Positions 9,245 to 18,237 of a DNA stretch of 64,000 nucleotides are shown piece after piece. Where the stretch lies: NCBI RefSeq assembly GCF_003268775.1, contig NZ_QLSU01000044.1, forward strand, positions 1 through 64,000, written 5' to 3'. The notes under the pieces are model-generated. The model saw nothing but the letters and a program-made list of their open reading frames with translations. It was not told the origin of the DNA and did not search any database. The stretch comes from Paraburkholderia unamae (GTDB taxonomy: Bacteria > Pseudomonadota > Gammaproteobacteria > Burkholderiales > Burkholderiaceae). The translations under genes were made by a program, and so were the position numbers. The stretch's first letter is position 1. Each line of letters begins with the position of its first letter.

Positions 9245-9250
9245 TATAAT
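9245..9250 (+). promoter_or_regulatory. -10 element upstream of wrbA
   Basis: A perfect TATAAT lies 24 bases before the wrbA ATG, giving a predicted start near 9257 and a very short leader. No good -35 hexamer stands at 17 bases, so the promoter may need an activator. Confidence 0.5.
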
Positions 9251-9273
9251 ATCCCGTCCACCGACGAGGCCCG

Positions 9274-9891
9274 ATGAAACCGATTCTTGTGCTCTATTAC
9301 AGTCGACATGGCGCAACCCGCGAGCTTGCGCGCGCGATCGCCCAGGGTATCGACAGCATTCCCGGCGCCGAAGCGCGCGTGCGCACGGTGCCGCCCGTTT
9401 CGACGGTTTGCGAGGCCACCGCGCCCGATATCCCTTCCGACGGGCCGCCTTACGTCGAACTGCGCGACCTCGAAGAATGCGCGGGTCTCGCGCTCGGCTC
9501 ACCCACGCGCTTCGGCAACATGGCCGCGCCGCTCAAATATTTCCTCGACGGCACCACGCCCCAGTGGCTCTCGGGCGCGCTCGCGGGCAAGCCCGCGTGT
9601 GTGTTCACCTCGACCGGCAGCCTGCACGGCGGCCAGGAAAGCACGCTGCTTTCGATGATGCTGCCGCTGCTCCATCACGGCATGCTGCTTGTGGGCATCC
9701 CGTACACGGAAAGCGCGCTCACCACCACGCAGAGCGGCGGCACGCCGTATGGCGCGTCGCATCACGCGCGCCCGGATGCGCGCGGCCACGGCCTGAGCAA
9801 CGAAGAGAAAACGCTCGCAAGCGCGCTCGGCGCACGACTCGCGCGTGCGGCGCTCGCGCTCGCCAAGGGCGAGCCGGGCGAGCGGCCGTGA
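9274..9891 (+). CDS. wrbA: NAD(P)H:quinone oxidoreductase, WrbA type
   Basis: A 205-residue flavodoxin-fold protein. The FMN phosphate loop YYSRHGATRELA follows the first strand, GSPTRFGNMAAPLKYFLD is the classic WrbA segment, and STGSLHGGQESTLLSMM completes the FMN site. WrbA carries out two-electron reduction of quinones in the cytoplasm, which protects against oxidative stress. GAGG lies upstream of the ATG. Its stop codon overlaps the GTG start of the DUF2069 gene. Confidence 0.93.
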   Translation: MKPILVLYYSRHGATRELARAIAQGIDSIPGAEARVRTVPPVSTVCEATAPDIPSDGPPYVELRDLEECAGLALGSPTRFGNMAAPLKYFLDGTTPQWLSGALAGKPACVFTSTGSLHGGQESTLLSMMLPLLHHGMLLVGIPYTESALTTTQSGGTPYGASHHARPDARGHGLSNEEKTLASALGARLARAALALAKGEPGERP

Positions 9892-10292
9892 GCGCCAACC
9901 CGCGCGACGCCCTGGCGCCCAACGCACCGCGCCGTGGCGCCGCGCTCGGCGCTTTTGCGACGCTTGCCGCGCTCACGCTGCTGTGCCTCGCCTGGGAATG
10001 GCGGCTCGCGCCGCTGCGCCCCGGCGGCAGCGCGCTCGTGCTCAAGGCTTTGCCCCTGGCGATCGCCCTGCCGGGCGTGCTGCGCCGGCGTCTCTACACG
10101 ATGCAGTGGGCGGCGATGCTCGTGCTGCTCTACTTCGCCGAGGGCATCGTGCGCGGCATGACCGATCCCGCGCCCGGCAACCGGCTTGGCTGGATCGAGG
10201 TCACGCTCGCGCTCGGCTTCTTCGTGTGCGCGCTCGCCTACGTCGCGCCGTACAAGCGCGCCGCGCGGCGCGCGAAGCGCGACGGTGTCTGA
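9888..10292 (+). CDS. DUF2069 membrane protein
   Basis: A 134-residue inner membrane protein with about four hydrophobic helices and the DUF2069 pattern (LYTMQWAAMLVLLYFAEG, then a basic C-terminus). The GTG at 9888 lies within GTGA at the end of wrbA, so translation is coupled. An ATG further upstream in this frame would read through wrbA and is not credible. DUF2069 genes commonly follow wrbA in beta- and gammaproteobacteria. The function is unknown. Confidence 0.85.
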   Translation: MSANPRDALAPNAPRRGAALGAFATLAALTLLCLAWEWRLAPLRPGGSALVLKALPLAIALPGVLRRRLYTMQWAAMLVLLYFAEGIVRGMTDPAPGNRLGWIEVTLALGFFVCALAYVAPYKRAARRAKRDGV

Positions 10293-10439
10293 GTTGTGTC
10301 TGGCTGTGTCTCGCCGGGTGCCCGAATGCTGCTCGCCCCCTCTCTGCGCCGCGGCCTGCGCCGTGTCACACTAAACGCCTCAGTCTGACGCGCTCCCAAT
10401 GAAAATCGCGCCGCGCCACGCAAGCCACACCGAGACACC

Positions 10440-11876
10440 ATGACCGACTCCACCCCGCACGCCTCTCAGGACTTTCTCGACGCCTGCGCCGCCGCAATCG
10501 GCACGCAGAACGTCCTCACCGACGCCCACGACACCGCGCCCTACCTCGCCGACTGGCGCCGCCGCTACCAGGGCGCGGCCTTCGCCGTGCTGTGCCCGGC
10601 CAACGCGCAGGAAGTCGCTGCGGTCGTGAAGTTCGCGCACGCGCACCGCGTGGCGCTCGTGCCGCAAGGCGGCAACACGGGCCTCGCGGGCGGCGCGACG
10701 CCCGACGCGAGCGGCAAGCAAGCCGTGCTGAGCCTGCGCCGCCTGAACCGCGTACGCGAGATCGATGCACACAACAACACGATCACCGTCGAAGCCGGCG
10801 TGATCCTCGCCGAAGTCCAGGCGCGCGCCAAGGATGCGGGCCGCCTCTTCCCGCTGTCGCTCGCGGCCGAAGGCAGTTGCACGATCGGCGGCAATCTCTC
10901 GACCAACGCGGGCGGCACCGGTGTGCTGCGCTACGGCAACACGCGCGAGCTGTGTCTCGGCCTCGAAGTCGTCACGCCGCAAGGCGAGATCTGGGACGGC
11001 CTGCGCGGGCTGCGCAAGGACAACACCGGCTACGATCTGCGCGATCTCTTCATTGGCGCCGAGGGCACGCTCGGCATCATCACCGCCGCCGTGATGAAGC
11101 TGCACCCGCAACCGGCCGCGCGCGTCACGGCGCTCGCGGCGCTCGGCTCGGCGCATGCGGCGCTCGACTTCCTCGCGCTCGCGCAGCGCTACGCGGGGCC
11201 GCTGCTCACGGGCTTCGAGCTGATGTCGGACTTCTGCATGCGGCTGGTCGGCCGCCATTTCCCGCAACTGCGCTATCCGTTCGCGGAGCATCACGCTCAG
11301 GTCGTGCTGCTCGAACTGTCGGACAACGAGAGCGAGGCGCACGCGCGCGCCCTCTTCGAGCGGCTCATGGAAGACGCGCTCGAACAAGGTCTCGTGGAAG
11401 ACGCCGTGGTCGCGGAAAGCCTCGCGCAGTCCCAGGCGTTCTGGAACATCCGCGAGCACATTCCGCTCGCGCAGGCGCAGGAAGGGTTGAACATCAAGCA
11501 CGACATCGGCGTGCCGATCTCGCGCATCGGCCACTTCATCGAGGAAACCGACGCCGAAATCGCGCGCGCGGTGCCAGGCGCGCGCATGGTCACCTTCGGC
11601 CATCTCGGCGACGGCAATCTGCACTACAACGTGCAGGCGCCCGAAGGCGGCGACCCGAAGCGTTTTCTCGCCGAGAACGAGAAGACGCTGAACCGCATCG
11701 TCTACGACAGCGTGGATCGCCATCGCGGCACGATCAGCGCCGAGCACGGTCTGGGGCAATTGAAGGTCGAGGAAAACATCCACTACAAGAGCGAGGTCGA
11801 ACTGGCGCTCATGCGCGCGATCAAAACCGCGCTCGATCCGCTGAACCTGATGAATCCGGGGAAAGTGCTGGGCTGA
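10440..11876 (+). CDS. FAD-linked 2-hydroxyacid dehydrogenase (FAD-binding oxidase/D-2-hydroxyglutarate or D-lactate type)
   Basis: A 478-residue protein of the vanillyl-alcohol-oxidase/PCMH superfamily. It has the N-terminal FAD-binding segment VPQGGNTGLAGGATPD, AEGSCTIGGNLSTNAGG, and the C-terminal FAD-oxidase domain with GHLGDGNLHYNV and AEHGLGQLK, which carry metal- and substrate-binding His residues. Relatives oxidise D-2-hydroxyglutarate, D-lactate or glycolate and pass electrons to ETF or quinone. The exact substrate cannot be chosen from sequence alone. A phosphoesterase gene follows after 20 bases. Confidence 0.87.
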   Translation: MTDSTPHASQDFLDACAAAIGTQNVLTDAHDTAPYLADWRRRYQGAAFAVLCPANAQEVAAVVKFAHAHRVALVPQGGNTGLAGGATPDASGKQAVLSLRRLNRVREIDAHNNTITVEAGVILAEVQARAKDAGRLFPLSLAAEGSCTIGGNLSTNAGGTGVLRYGNTRELCLGLEVVTPQGEIWDGLRGLRKDNTGYDLRDLFIGAEGTLGIITAAVMKLHPQPAARVTALAALGSAHAALDFLALAQRYAGPLLTGFELMSDFCMRLVGRHFPQLRYPFAEHHAQVVLLELSDNESEAHARALFERLMEDALEQGLVEDAVVAESLAQSQAFWNIREHIPLAQAQEGLNIKHDIGVPISRIGHFIEETDAEIARAVPGARMVTFGHLGDGNLHYNVQAPEGGDPKRFLAENEKTLNRIVYDSVDRHRGTISAEHGLGQLKVEENIHYKSEVELALMRAIKTALDPLNLMNPGKVLG

Positions 11877-11896
11877 TCGAGAAAGGAGCCAGAACC

Positions 11897-12703
11897 GTGA
11901 AGATTCGCGTGTTGTCCGACCTGCATCTGGAAAACGACGAGCCCGACACGATCCCGCACGCGCAGGCCGACCTCGTCGTGCTCGCGGGCGACATTCATAA
12001 TCACGGGCTCGGGCTGCGCTGGGCCGCGGAAACGTTCGATCCGCAAGTGCCGGTGGTGTATGTGCCCGGCAATCACGAGTACTACGACGGCGAACTGGGC
12101 GCGCTCGAAACGGCGATGCGCGACGCGGCCGCGACGCTCGACCACGTGCACTTTCTCAACGACGGCGTCTACGTCGATCCGGCGGGCCGCTTTCGCGTGA
12201 TCGGCACGACACTGTGGGCCGACTTCGCGCTCTTCGGCGCAAGCGCGGCCGAGCGCGAAGCCGCCATGACGGCCGCGCTGCGCGTGATGCTCGACTTCAA
12301 GGGATTGATCCAGGTGTCGTGGCCCGCGAGCCCGCAAGCCGGCGCGCGCGACTTCACGCCGGCCGACTCGCTCGCGCTGCATGCGCGCTCGCGCGCGTGG
12401 CTCGAAACGGAACTGGCCAAACCGTTCGCGGGGGAGACGATCGTCGTCACGCATCACGCGCCGCACAGGCTGAGCCTCGCTCCGCGCTATGCGGACGATC
12501 TCGTTTCGGCGGGATTCGTGAACGACCTCGACGCGCTCGTGCGCGCGCCGGTTGCGCTATGGGTGCATGGTCACACGCATACGTGCTTCGACTACACGGT
12601 CAACGGCACGCGCGTGGTGTGCAACCCGCGCGGCTATCGCGACCGCCGCACGGGCATGCCGGAGAATCCGGCATTTGCGTGGGACAAGGTGGTGGAAATC
12701 TAG
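11897..12703 (+). CDS. Calcineurin-like metallophosphoesterase
   Basis: A 268-residue protein with all five blocks of the metallophosphoesterase fold in order: DLHLE, GDIHNH, GNHEYYDG, THHAPH and HGHTH, which bind a dinuclear metal centre. The substrate is unknown. I placed the start at a GTG (11897) because GAAAGGAG lies just upstream and the first strand (KIRVLSDLHLE) begins directly after it. It probably shares a transcript with the FAD-linked oxidase. Confidence 0.87.
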   Translation: MKIRVLSDLHLENDEPDTIPHAQADLVVLAGDIHNHGLGLRWAAETFDPQVPVVYVPGNHEYYDGELGALETAMRDAAATLDHVHFLNDGVYVDPAGRFRVIGTTLWADFALFGASAAEREAAMTAALRVMLDFKGLIQVSWPASPQAGARDFTPADSLALHARSRAWLETELAKPFAGETIVVTHHAPHRLSLAPRYADDLVSAGFVNDLDALVRAPVALWVHGHTHTCFDYTVNGTRVVCNPRGYRDRRTGMPENPAFAWDKVVEI

Positions 12704-12736
12704 CGGGGAAACAGGGGGGAAACAGCGGCGCGCGCT

Positions 12737-12880
12737 TTAGCGCAGGCGCGTGTCGTCGCGGCGCACGCGCAGCGTCGCGGGCTGAAGCTGCGCGCGGCGC
12801 ATGCGCAGCAGATCGCGCGATGCCGCGATGCCGATCAGGCCCATCATCACGGCGATGCCGATCATCAGATGCGTATCCAT
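12737..12880 (-). CDS. 47-residue single-helix membrane microprotein
   Basis: A small open frame in an otherwise empty 339-base gap. It encodes an N-terminal hydrophobic segment (residues 5-20, LMIGIAVMMGLIGIAA) followed by a strongly basic tail ending in RRDDTRLR. GAGGA lies 7 bases before the ATG at 12880, which is the main reason to believe it. Its arginine-rich tail suggests an N-out/C-in topology by the positive-inside rule. I do not recognise the family. It sits alone between the phosphoesterase and the LysR gene. Confidence 0.55.
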   Translation of the reverse strand: MDTHLMIGIAVMMGLIGIAASRDLLRMRRAQLQPATLRVRRDDTRLR

Positions 12881-13042
12881 GTAAGTCCTCGGTGCTGGCA
12901 GATATCAGGTGGCGTCAAACAGTTTCGCTACCTTATCAAGCCGAAGCGCCGCCGGGCGTAAGGAAGTGTTGCGATCTGCGCAAGCTGTAACAGCCTGTCA
13001 CAACGCGCACGCCGCGCATGACGTCGATCAAGCCGCGGCGGC

Positions 13043-13981
13043 TCAGGTGCGCGCGAAGCGGCGCAGTTCGGCCTGGTCGCGCGCGAGCGTCGACGGCAGG
13101 TTCTCGCGCAGCAGTTCGACCCACGTGCGGATCTTCGCGTCGAGATACTGGCGCGACGGATACATCGCGTAGACGTTCATCTCCTGCGATTTGTACTCCG
13201 GCAGGATCCACTGAAGCTCGCCGCTGCGCAGCCCGCTGATCGCCGAATAGATCGGCAGGAGGCCCACGCCCATGCCCTCACGCACGGCCACGGCCATCGC
13301 CTCGGCCACGTTCACCTGGAACGTCGGCGTGCCGAGATCGATATTCGTTTGGCCTTCAGGGCCGGTGAACTGCCACTGCGCGGTGGGGAACACCGGCGTC
13401 ACCATTTGCAGGCAGGTGTGGTTCGCGAGATCGGCGGGGCTTTGCGGTACGCCGCGCTTTTCCAGATACGCGGACGACGCGCACGCAATGCTGAACGCGC
13501 TCGCAATGCGCTGCGACACGAATCCCGAATCCGGCAGATCGGTGGCGAGCACGAGCGCCACGTCGTAGCCTTCGTCGAGCAGGTCCGGCATGCGCTGGGC
13601 GAGCGTGAGTTCCACATGCACGTCCGGATAGAGCAATTGATACTGCCCCACCGCCGGCACCACATAGTGCTGGCCGAAGCTCGTCATGGCATGGACCTTG
13701 AGCTTGCCCGAGGGGCGCGCATGCGCGTCGCCGGCCTCGGCTTCCGCCTGATCGACGTAGGCGAGGATCTGCTCGCAGCGTTGCAGGTAGCGCTCGCCCG
13801 CCTCGGTGAGCGCGATGCGGCGCGTCGTGCGATTCAGAAGCCGCGTGCGCAGGTGCGCTTCCAGATCTGAAACCGCGCGCGAAGCGTAAGCCGTGGTCGT
13901 ATTCAGGTGCTGCGCGGCGCCCGTGAAGCTGCCCGCTTCCACCACCCGGACGAATACACGCATGTTTTGTAGCGTATCCAT
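13043..13981 (-). CDS. LysR-family regulator of the FUSC efflux operon
   Basis: A 312-residue LysR-type regulator. The winged helix-turn-helix covers residues 1-60 (MRVFVRVVEAGSFTGAAQHL) and the effector-binding domain about 90-295. It is transcribed away from the efflux operon that begins 156 bases off, the usual layout for a LysR protein controlling its neighbour (AaeR in E. coli is the analogue). AGGA precedes the ATG. The effector is likely an aromatic acid or similar efflux substrate, by analogy only. Confidence 0.88.
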   Translation of the reverse strand: MDTLQNMRVFVRVVEAGSFTGAAQHLNTTTAYASRAVSDLEAHLRTRLLNRTTRRIALTEAGERYLQRCEQILAYVDQAEAEAGDAHARPSGKLKVHAMTSFGQHYVVPAVGQYQLLYPDVHVELTLAQRMPDLLDEGYDVALVLATDLPDSGFVSQRIASAFSIACASSAYLEKRGVPQSPADLANHTCLQMVTPVFPTAQWQFTGPEGQTNIDLGTPTFQVNVAEAMAVAVREGMGVGLLPIYSAISGLRSGELQWILPEYKSQEMNVYAMYPSRQYLDAKIRTWVELLRENLPSTLARDQAELRRFART

Positions 13982-14005
13982 ACCAATCCTCTATCTGACG
14001 CACGA

Positions 14006-14099
14006 ATTGTTTCATATTTCGCAAGACCGATTGTCTCACGTTTTGTAAAAATGCCTTGCATCCTTACCGGTTATTTATTAATCGCGCGAAAAATATAAT
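14006..14099 (+). promoter_or_regulatory. Divergent regulatory region: direct repeats and promoter of the FUSC operon
   Basis: An AT-rich stretch holds two direct repeats, ATTGTTTCA (14006-14014) and ATTGTCTCA (14030-14038), 24 bases apart. The palindrome TTTTGTAAAA follows at 14041. A perfect TATAAT (14094-14099) stands 17 bases after a weak TTATTT (14071-14076). Repeats at about two helical turns upstream of a weak -35 fit a LysR activation site; the assignment is inferred. Confidence 0.5.
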
Positions 14100-14137
14100 G
14101 ACGCACAGTGATTCATAGCCAAGTAAAGGAGTAAATC

Positions 14138-15778
14138 GTGCAGTCTCCGGTACCGAAAGGACTCGCCGCACTCACGGTTCTTACGTTCTCGTTGATAATC
14201 GCGGGCTGCGCCAGTACCGGGGGCATCGCACCGCAGGCGAAGCAGGCCGAAGCGTCGCAACTCGACGCCGGATCGGCCATCCGCGCGGCCAACACCGACG
14301 CCGCCTGGCCCGCCAGCAACTGGTGGCAGGGCTACAACGACCCGCAACTGAACGCCTGGATCGAAACGGCCGTGGCCGGCAACCCCTCGCTTGCCGCCGC
14401 CCAGGCGCGTGTGCGCGAGGCGCGCTCGATGGTGGGCGTGGCCCAGGCCGGGCTCCTGCCGCAAATCAGCGGCAACATGTCCATCCAGCGCCAGCAATGG
14501 TCCGACAATATCTATTACGGACCGGGCTCGCTCGCGGGCGCGAACACGTGGAACAACACGGCCTCGCTCGGCCTCTCGTATCACCTCGATCTTTGGGGGC
14601 AGGACAAGAACAACGCCGAGCGCGCGCTCGACGTGGCGCACGCCACGGCCGCCGACGCGCGCGCCGCGCAGCTCGAACTCGAAGTCAATGTCACGCGCAC
14701 GTACATCGAGATGTCGATGAACTACGCGCTGCTCGACATTGCGAAGCAGACGCTCGGCCAGCAGCAGCGCATTCTCACGCTGGCGCAAAAGCGGCTGGCC
14801 GGCGGCATCGGCACGCAGCTCGAAGTGAGCCAGGCCGAAACGCCGCTGCCCGAATACGAGCGCCAGATCGACGCGCTCGAAGAATCCATCGCGCTCGGCA
14901 AGAACCAGATGGCCGCGCTCGCGGGCAAAGGCCCGGGCGCGGGTGAATCGATCCAGCGCCCGGCGCTCTCGCTCGCAGCGCCCGCGGGCCTGCCCTCGGC
15001 GCTGCCGGCCGAGCTGATCGGCTATCGCCCCGACGTGGTCGCGGCGCGCTGGCTCGTGGCCGCGCAAGCGCGCGGCATCGACGTGGCCAAGGCCGAGTTC
15101 TATCCGAACGTGAACCTGCTCATTTCGATGGGCGGTTACGCCGCGGCCGGCCCGATGTTCCAGTTCCTCAAGTCGATGAGCGGCAGCTATGCGGGCGGCC
15201 CGGCGTTCTCGCTGCCGATTTTCGACGGCGGCCGCCTGCGTGCCCAGCTTGGCGCGCAGTCCGCCGCGTATGATATTGCCGTCGACCAGTACAACCAGAC
15301 GATCGTGACCGCGCTCAAGGAAATCGCCGACCAGGTCGTGCGCATGCGCTCGCTCGCTACCCAGGAAGACGACGCGCACCGCTCGGTTGCGGCCGCGCAG
15401 CGCAACTACGATCTGGCGCAGGAAGGCTTCCGCCGTGGCCTGACCGACTACGTCAACGTGCTGATCGCGCAAACGCAGCTCTTGCGTGCGCAGGAAGGCG
15501 TGGCACGCATCCAGGCCGAGCGCCTGAACGCCCATGCCACGCTCGTCGCGGCACTGGGCGGCGGCATGATCGACGCGTCGAGCAACGCCGCCACGAAGGG
15601 CCCGACCGACGCCGAGCAACTGCCCGCGCACGGCAAGAAGACGCGCGCCGTGCCGCTCATGCCCGCCGCGCTGCTCGCCCCGCATGGGTCGAAGAACGCG
15701 TCCGGTCCGGACGCGGCCGACGCCGGCGCATCGGGCCCGGGCAACGCAACCAGCGGCGCAACCGGCGCGGCGCACTGA
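14138..15778 (+). CDS. Outer membrane efflux lipoprotein (NodT/OMF family)
   Basis: A 546-residue TolC-like channel. The N-terminus is a lipoprotein signal with lipobox IAGC (Cys24), then two outer-membrane-efflux repeats with long helices (about residues 75-280 and 300-485). It would dock on the HlyD-type protein encoded last in this operon and open the outer membrane. Translation starts at GTG 14138 behind AAAGGAG. The last 60 or so residues are a low-complexity Ala/Gly/Pro/Ser tail not needed for the fold. It is the first gene of the four-gene FUSC operon. Confidence 0.9.
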   Translation: MQSPVPKGLAALTVLTFSLIIAGCASTGGIAPQAKQAEASQLDAGSAIRAANTDAAWPASNWWQGYNDPQLNAWIETAVAGNPSLAAAQARVREARSMVGVAQAGLLPQISGNMSIQRQQWSDNIYYGPGSLAGANTWNNTASLGLSYHLDLWGQDKNNAERALDVAHATAADARAAQLELEVNVTRTYIEMSMNYALLDIAKQTLGQQQRILTLAQKRLAGGIGTQLEVSQAETPLPEYERQIDALEESIALGKNQMAALAGKGPGAGESIQRPALSLAAPAGLPSALPAELIGYRPDVVAARWLVAAQARGIDVAKAEFYPNVNLLISMGGYAAAGPMFQFLKSMSGSYAGGPAFSLPIFDGGRLRAQLGAQSAAYDIAVDQYNQTIVTALKEIADQVVRMRSLATQEDDAHRSVAAAQRNYDLAQEGFRRGLTDYVNVLIAQTQLLRAQEGVARIQAERLNAHATLVAALGGGMIDASSNAATKGPTDAEQLPAHGKKTRAVPLMPAALLAPHGSKNASGPDAADAGASGPGNATSGATGAAH

Positions 15779-15786
15779 GGCAGACG

Positions 15787-18033
15787 ATGCAAGCCTCCAC
15801 CTCCTCCCCTTCGCAGCCGGGCGGCCAAAGCCTGTACGACGCGCTCGCCGACTGGGCGCGCACCGACGGCCTTGTCTGGATCTATCTGTTCAAGGCGATC
15901 GCCGCGGCGCTGCTCGCGCTCGGCATCGCCATGAAGCTCGATCTGCCGCAGCCGCGCACGGCCATGACCACGGTGTTCATCGTGATGCAGCCGCAAAGCG
16001 GCCCCGTGTTCGCGAAGAGCTTCTACCGGATCTGCGGCACGCTGGTCGGCCTCGTCGTGATGCTCGCGCTGATCGGCCTCTTCGCCCAGCAGCCCGAACT
16101 CTTCATCGTCTCGACGGCGCTGTGGGTCGGCCTGTGCACCGCGGGCGCCGCGCGCAACCGCAATTTCCGCTCGTATGGCTTCGTGCTCGCGGGGTACACG
16201 GCGGCGCTCATCGGCATTCCGGCTTCGCAGCATCCCGACGGCGCATTCATGTCGGCCATGACGCGCGTGTGCGAAATCTCGATCGGCATTCTTTCCTCGG
16301 GCTTCGTGAGCGCCGTGGTGTTCCCGCAATACACGGGCGCGCTGCTGCGCTCGACGGTGCGGCGCCGTTTCTCGTCGTTCGTCGATTATGTTTCGGCGGT
16401 GCTCGCGGGGCGTATCGACCGCTCGCATGTCGAGGCGACCAACGCGCGCTTCGTCGCCGATGTCGTGGGCCTCGAAGCGAACCGCAGCACGGCCGTGTTC
16501 GAGTCGCCCGACGCGCGCATGCGCTCGGGGCGCCTCGCGCGCCTGAACACCGAGTTCATGACGGCCTCCACGCGCTTTCATGCGCTGCATCAGTTGATGA
16601 ACCGCCTGCACGCGGAAGGCTCCTCGGCCACCGTCGAGGCGCTCGAACCGTACTTCCACGAGATCGCCCCCCTCTTCGCCAAAGCAGGCGAGCCGGTGCT
16701 CACGGCCGCCGACGCGGCGCACGTCTCGAAGCAACTCGAAGACTATCGCGCGACGCTGCCCAGGCGCGTGCGCGCCACGCGTGACGCACTCGAAGCCCAG
16801 GGCGATGCGCGCCTGCTCGATTTCGACACGGCCACGGAGCTGTTCTACCGCTTCGTGCACGAGATGACCGAGTACACGGCCACCTACGCCTCGCTCGCCG
16901 TCGACACGCACTCGCGCGAAAAATGGATCTCGCGCTATGTGCCGAAGACGAACCTGATCGCGGCGGGTGTGTCGGGCTTGCGCGCGGCGATCGTGATGAC
17001 GCTGCTCGGCGCGTTCTGGATCGCCACCGCGTGGCCGAGCGGCACGAACCTCGTGCTCAACGCCGCCGCGACCTGCGCGCTCGCCTCGGCTTCGCCGCAG
17101 CCCGCGCGCATGGCAAGCCAGATGGCGATGGGCACCGTGCTCGCGTCGTTCGTCGGCATGATCCTCACGTTCGGCGTGTTTCCGCACATCGACGGCTTCG
17201 TGATGCTGTGCGTCGTGCTCGCGCCCGCGCTCGCCCTTGGCGTGTTCCTCACGACGCGCCCGAAATACGCGGGCCTCGGCGTGGGTTACTGCATCTTCCT
17301 GTGCTTTCTCGCGGGCCCGGACAACGTCGTGCAGTACAACCCGAGCGGCTATATCAACGACGCGCTCGCGCTCGTCGCTTCGATGGCCGTGTCGGCCGCG
17401 GCGTTCGCCGTGCTGCTGCCGCCCTCCACGCCGTGGCTGCGCCGCCGTCTGCTCGCCGACCTGCGCGGCGGCGCGGTGCAGGCGTGCCGCGCGCGCCTGA
17501 AGGGACTGCGCAACCGCTTCGAAAGCGGCGCGCGCGACCTGATGTTCCAGCTCGCCGCGATCGCCGGCAACGACGAAGCGCAACGCCGCGACACGCTGCG
17601 CTGGCTCTTCTCCACGCTCGAAGTGGGCAACGCCGCGCTCGATCTGCGCGACGAACTGGCTACGCTCCCCGCCCATCCGCAGTACGCGGCGGGCACGACA
17701 TGGCGCATCGCGGTCGATGCGACGCTCGAAGCCGTGAGCGCGCTGTTCGAGCGCCCGAGCGAGGCGCGCTATCGCGGCGCGCTCGCCTCGACCGACGTCG
17801 CCATTGCCGCGAGCCAGGCCATGCTGCAAGGCATATTCCGGCCCGAAGCGGCGGGCGTGGCGCAACGCGCCGACACGCCGCCGCGCGAGGAACGCCACCA
17901 GTTGCAGCGCATCCAGAGCCATCTGCATTTCATCCGCACCGCGCTCATCGACCCGCAATCGCCGCTCGCGGCGTATGCGGGCAGCGCGGGCGCGCATCCG
18001 GGCGCCAGCCAAGGAGCCAACCATGCCTCGTGA
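15787..18033 (+). CDS. FUSC-family efflux pump (AaeB/fusaric acid resistance type)
   Basis: A 748-residue inner membrane protein with the FUSC arrangement: two blocks of transmembrane helices (about residues 35-190 and 385-545) separated by a soluble region, and a cytoplasmic C-terminal part. The block start PRTAMTTVFIVMQPQSGPVF is typical of the family. Relatives export aromatic carboxylic acids such as p-hydroxybenzoate (AaeB) or fusaric acid, driven by the proton gradient. It starts 8 bases after the channel gene and overlaps the DUF1656 gene by 11 bases, so the operon is tightly coupled. Confidence 0.92.
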   Translation: MQASTSSPSQPGGQSLYDALADWARTDGLVWIYLFKAIAAALLALGIAMKLDLPQPRTAMTTVFIVMQPQSGPVFAKSFYRICGTLVGLVVMLALIGLFAQQPELFIVSTALWVGLCTAGAARNRNFRSYGFVLAGYTAALIGIPASQHPDGAFMSAMTRVCEISIGILSSGFVSAVVFPQYTGALLRSTVRRRFSSFVDYVSAVLAGRIDRSHVEATNARFVADVVGLEANRSTAVFESPDARMRSGRLARLNTEFMTASTRFHALHQLMNRLHAEGSSATVEALEPYFHEIAPLFAKAGEPVLTAADAAHVSKQLEDYRATLPRRVRATRDALEAQGDARLLDFDTATELFYRFVHEMTEYTATYASLAVDTHSREKWISRYVPKTNLIAAGVSGLRAAIVMTLLGAFWIATAWPSGTNLVLNAAATCALASASPQPARMASQMAMGTVLASFVGMILTFGVFPHIDGFVMLCVVLAPALALGVFLTTRPKYAGLGVGYCIFLCFLAGPDNVVQYNPSGYINDALALVASMAVSAAAFAVLLPPSTPWLRRRLLADLRGGAVQACRARLKGLRNRFESGARDLMFQLAAIAGNDEAQRRDTLRWLFSTLEVGNAALDLRDELATLPAHPQYAAGTTWRIAVDATLEAVSALFERPSEARYRGALASTDVAIAASQAMLQGIFRPEAAGVAQRADTPPREERHQLQRIQSHLHFIRTALIDPQSPLAAYAGSAGAHPGASQGANHAS

Positions 18034-18223
18034 CGTAGCGTTTCTCGACGCGTATATCCCGGCGATCGTGCTGCTCTTCATTCTGGGCGCGGCGATCACC
18101 TGGGTGCTCGATTCCGTGCTGGCCAGAACCGGCCTCTACCGGGTCGTGTGGCACCCGTCCCTCTTTCGCGTGAGCCTGCTCGTGGTCGTGTGCTGCGTGC
18201 TGGGTCTCGCGGTCTATCACTGA
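18023..18223 (+). CDS. DUF1656 small membrane protein (AaeX-like)
   Basis: A 66-residue protein with two hydrophobic helices and the DUF1656 ending (LYRVVWHPSLFRVSLLVVV). This family is encoded next to FUSC pumps (aaeX in E. coli) and is thought to help the pump complex, though no mechanism is known. The ATG at 18023 lies inside the end of the FUSC gene, with AAGGAG 6-7 bases upstream. It is 14 bases before the fusion-protein gene. Confidence 0.88.
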   Translation: MPRDVAFLDAYIPAIVLLFILGAAITWVLDSVLARTGLYRVVWHPSLFRVSLLVVVCCVLGLAVYH

Positions 18224-18237
18224 AGCGAAGTCGAATC

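Noticed and set aside
15448..18099. A 883-residue minus-strand open frame across the FUSC gene
   Set aside because: Shadow of a certain gene; low-complexity Arg/Ala composition, no domain.
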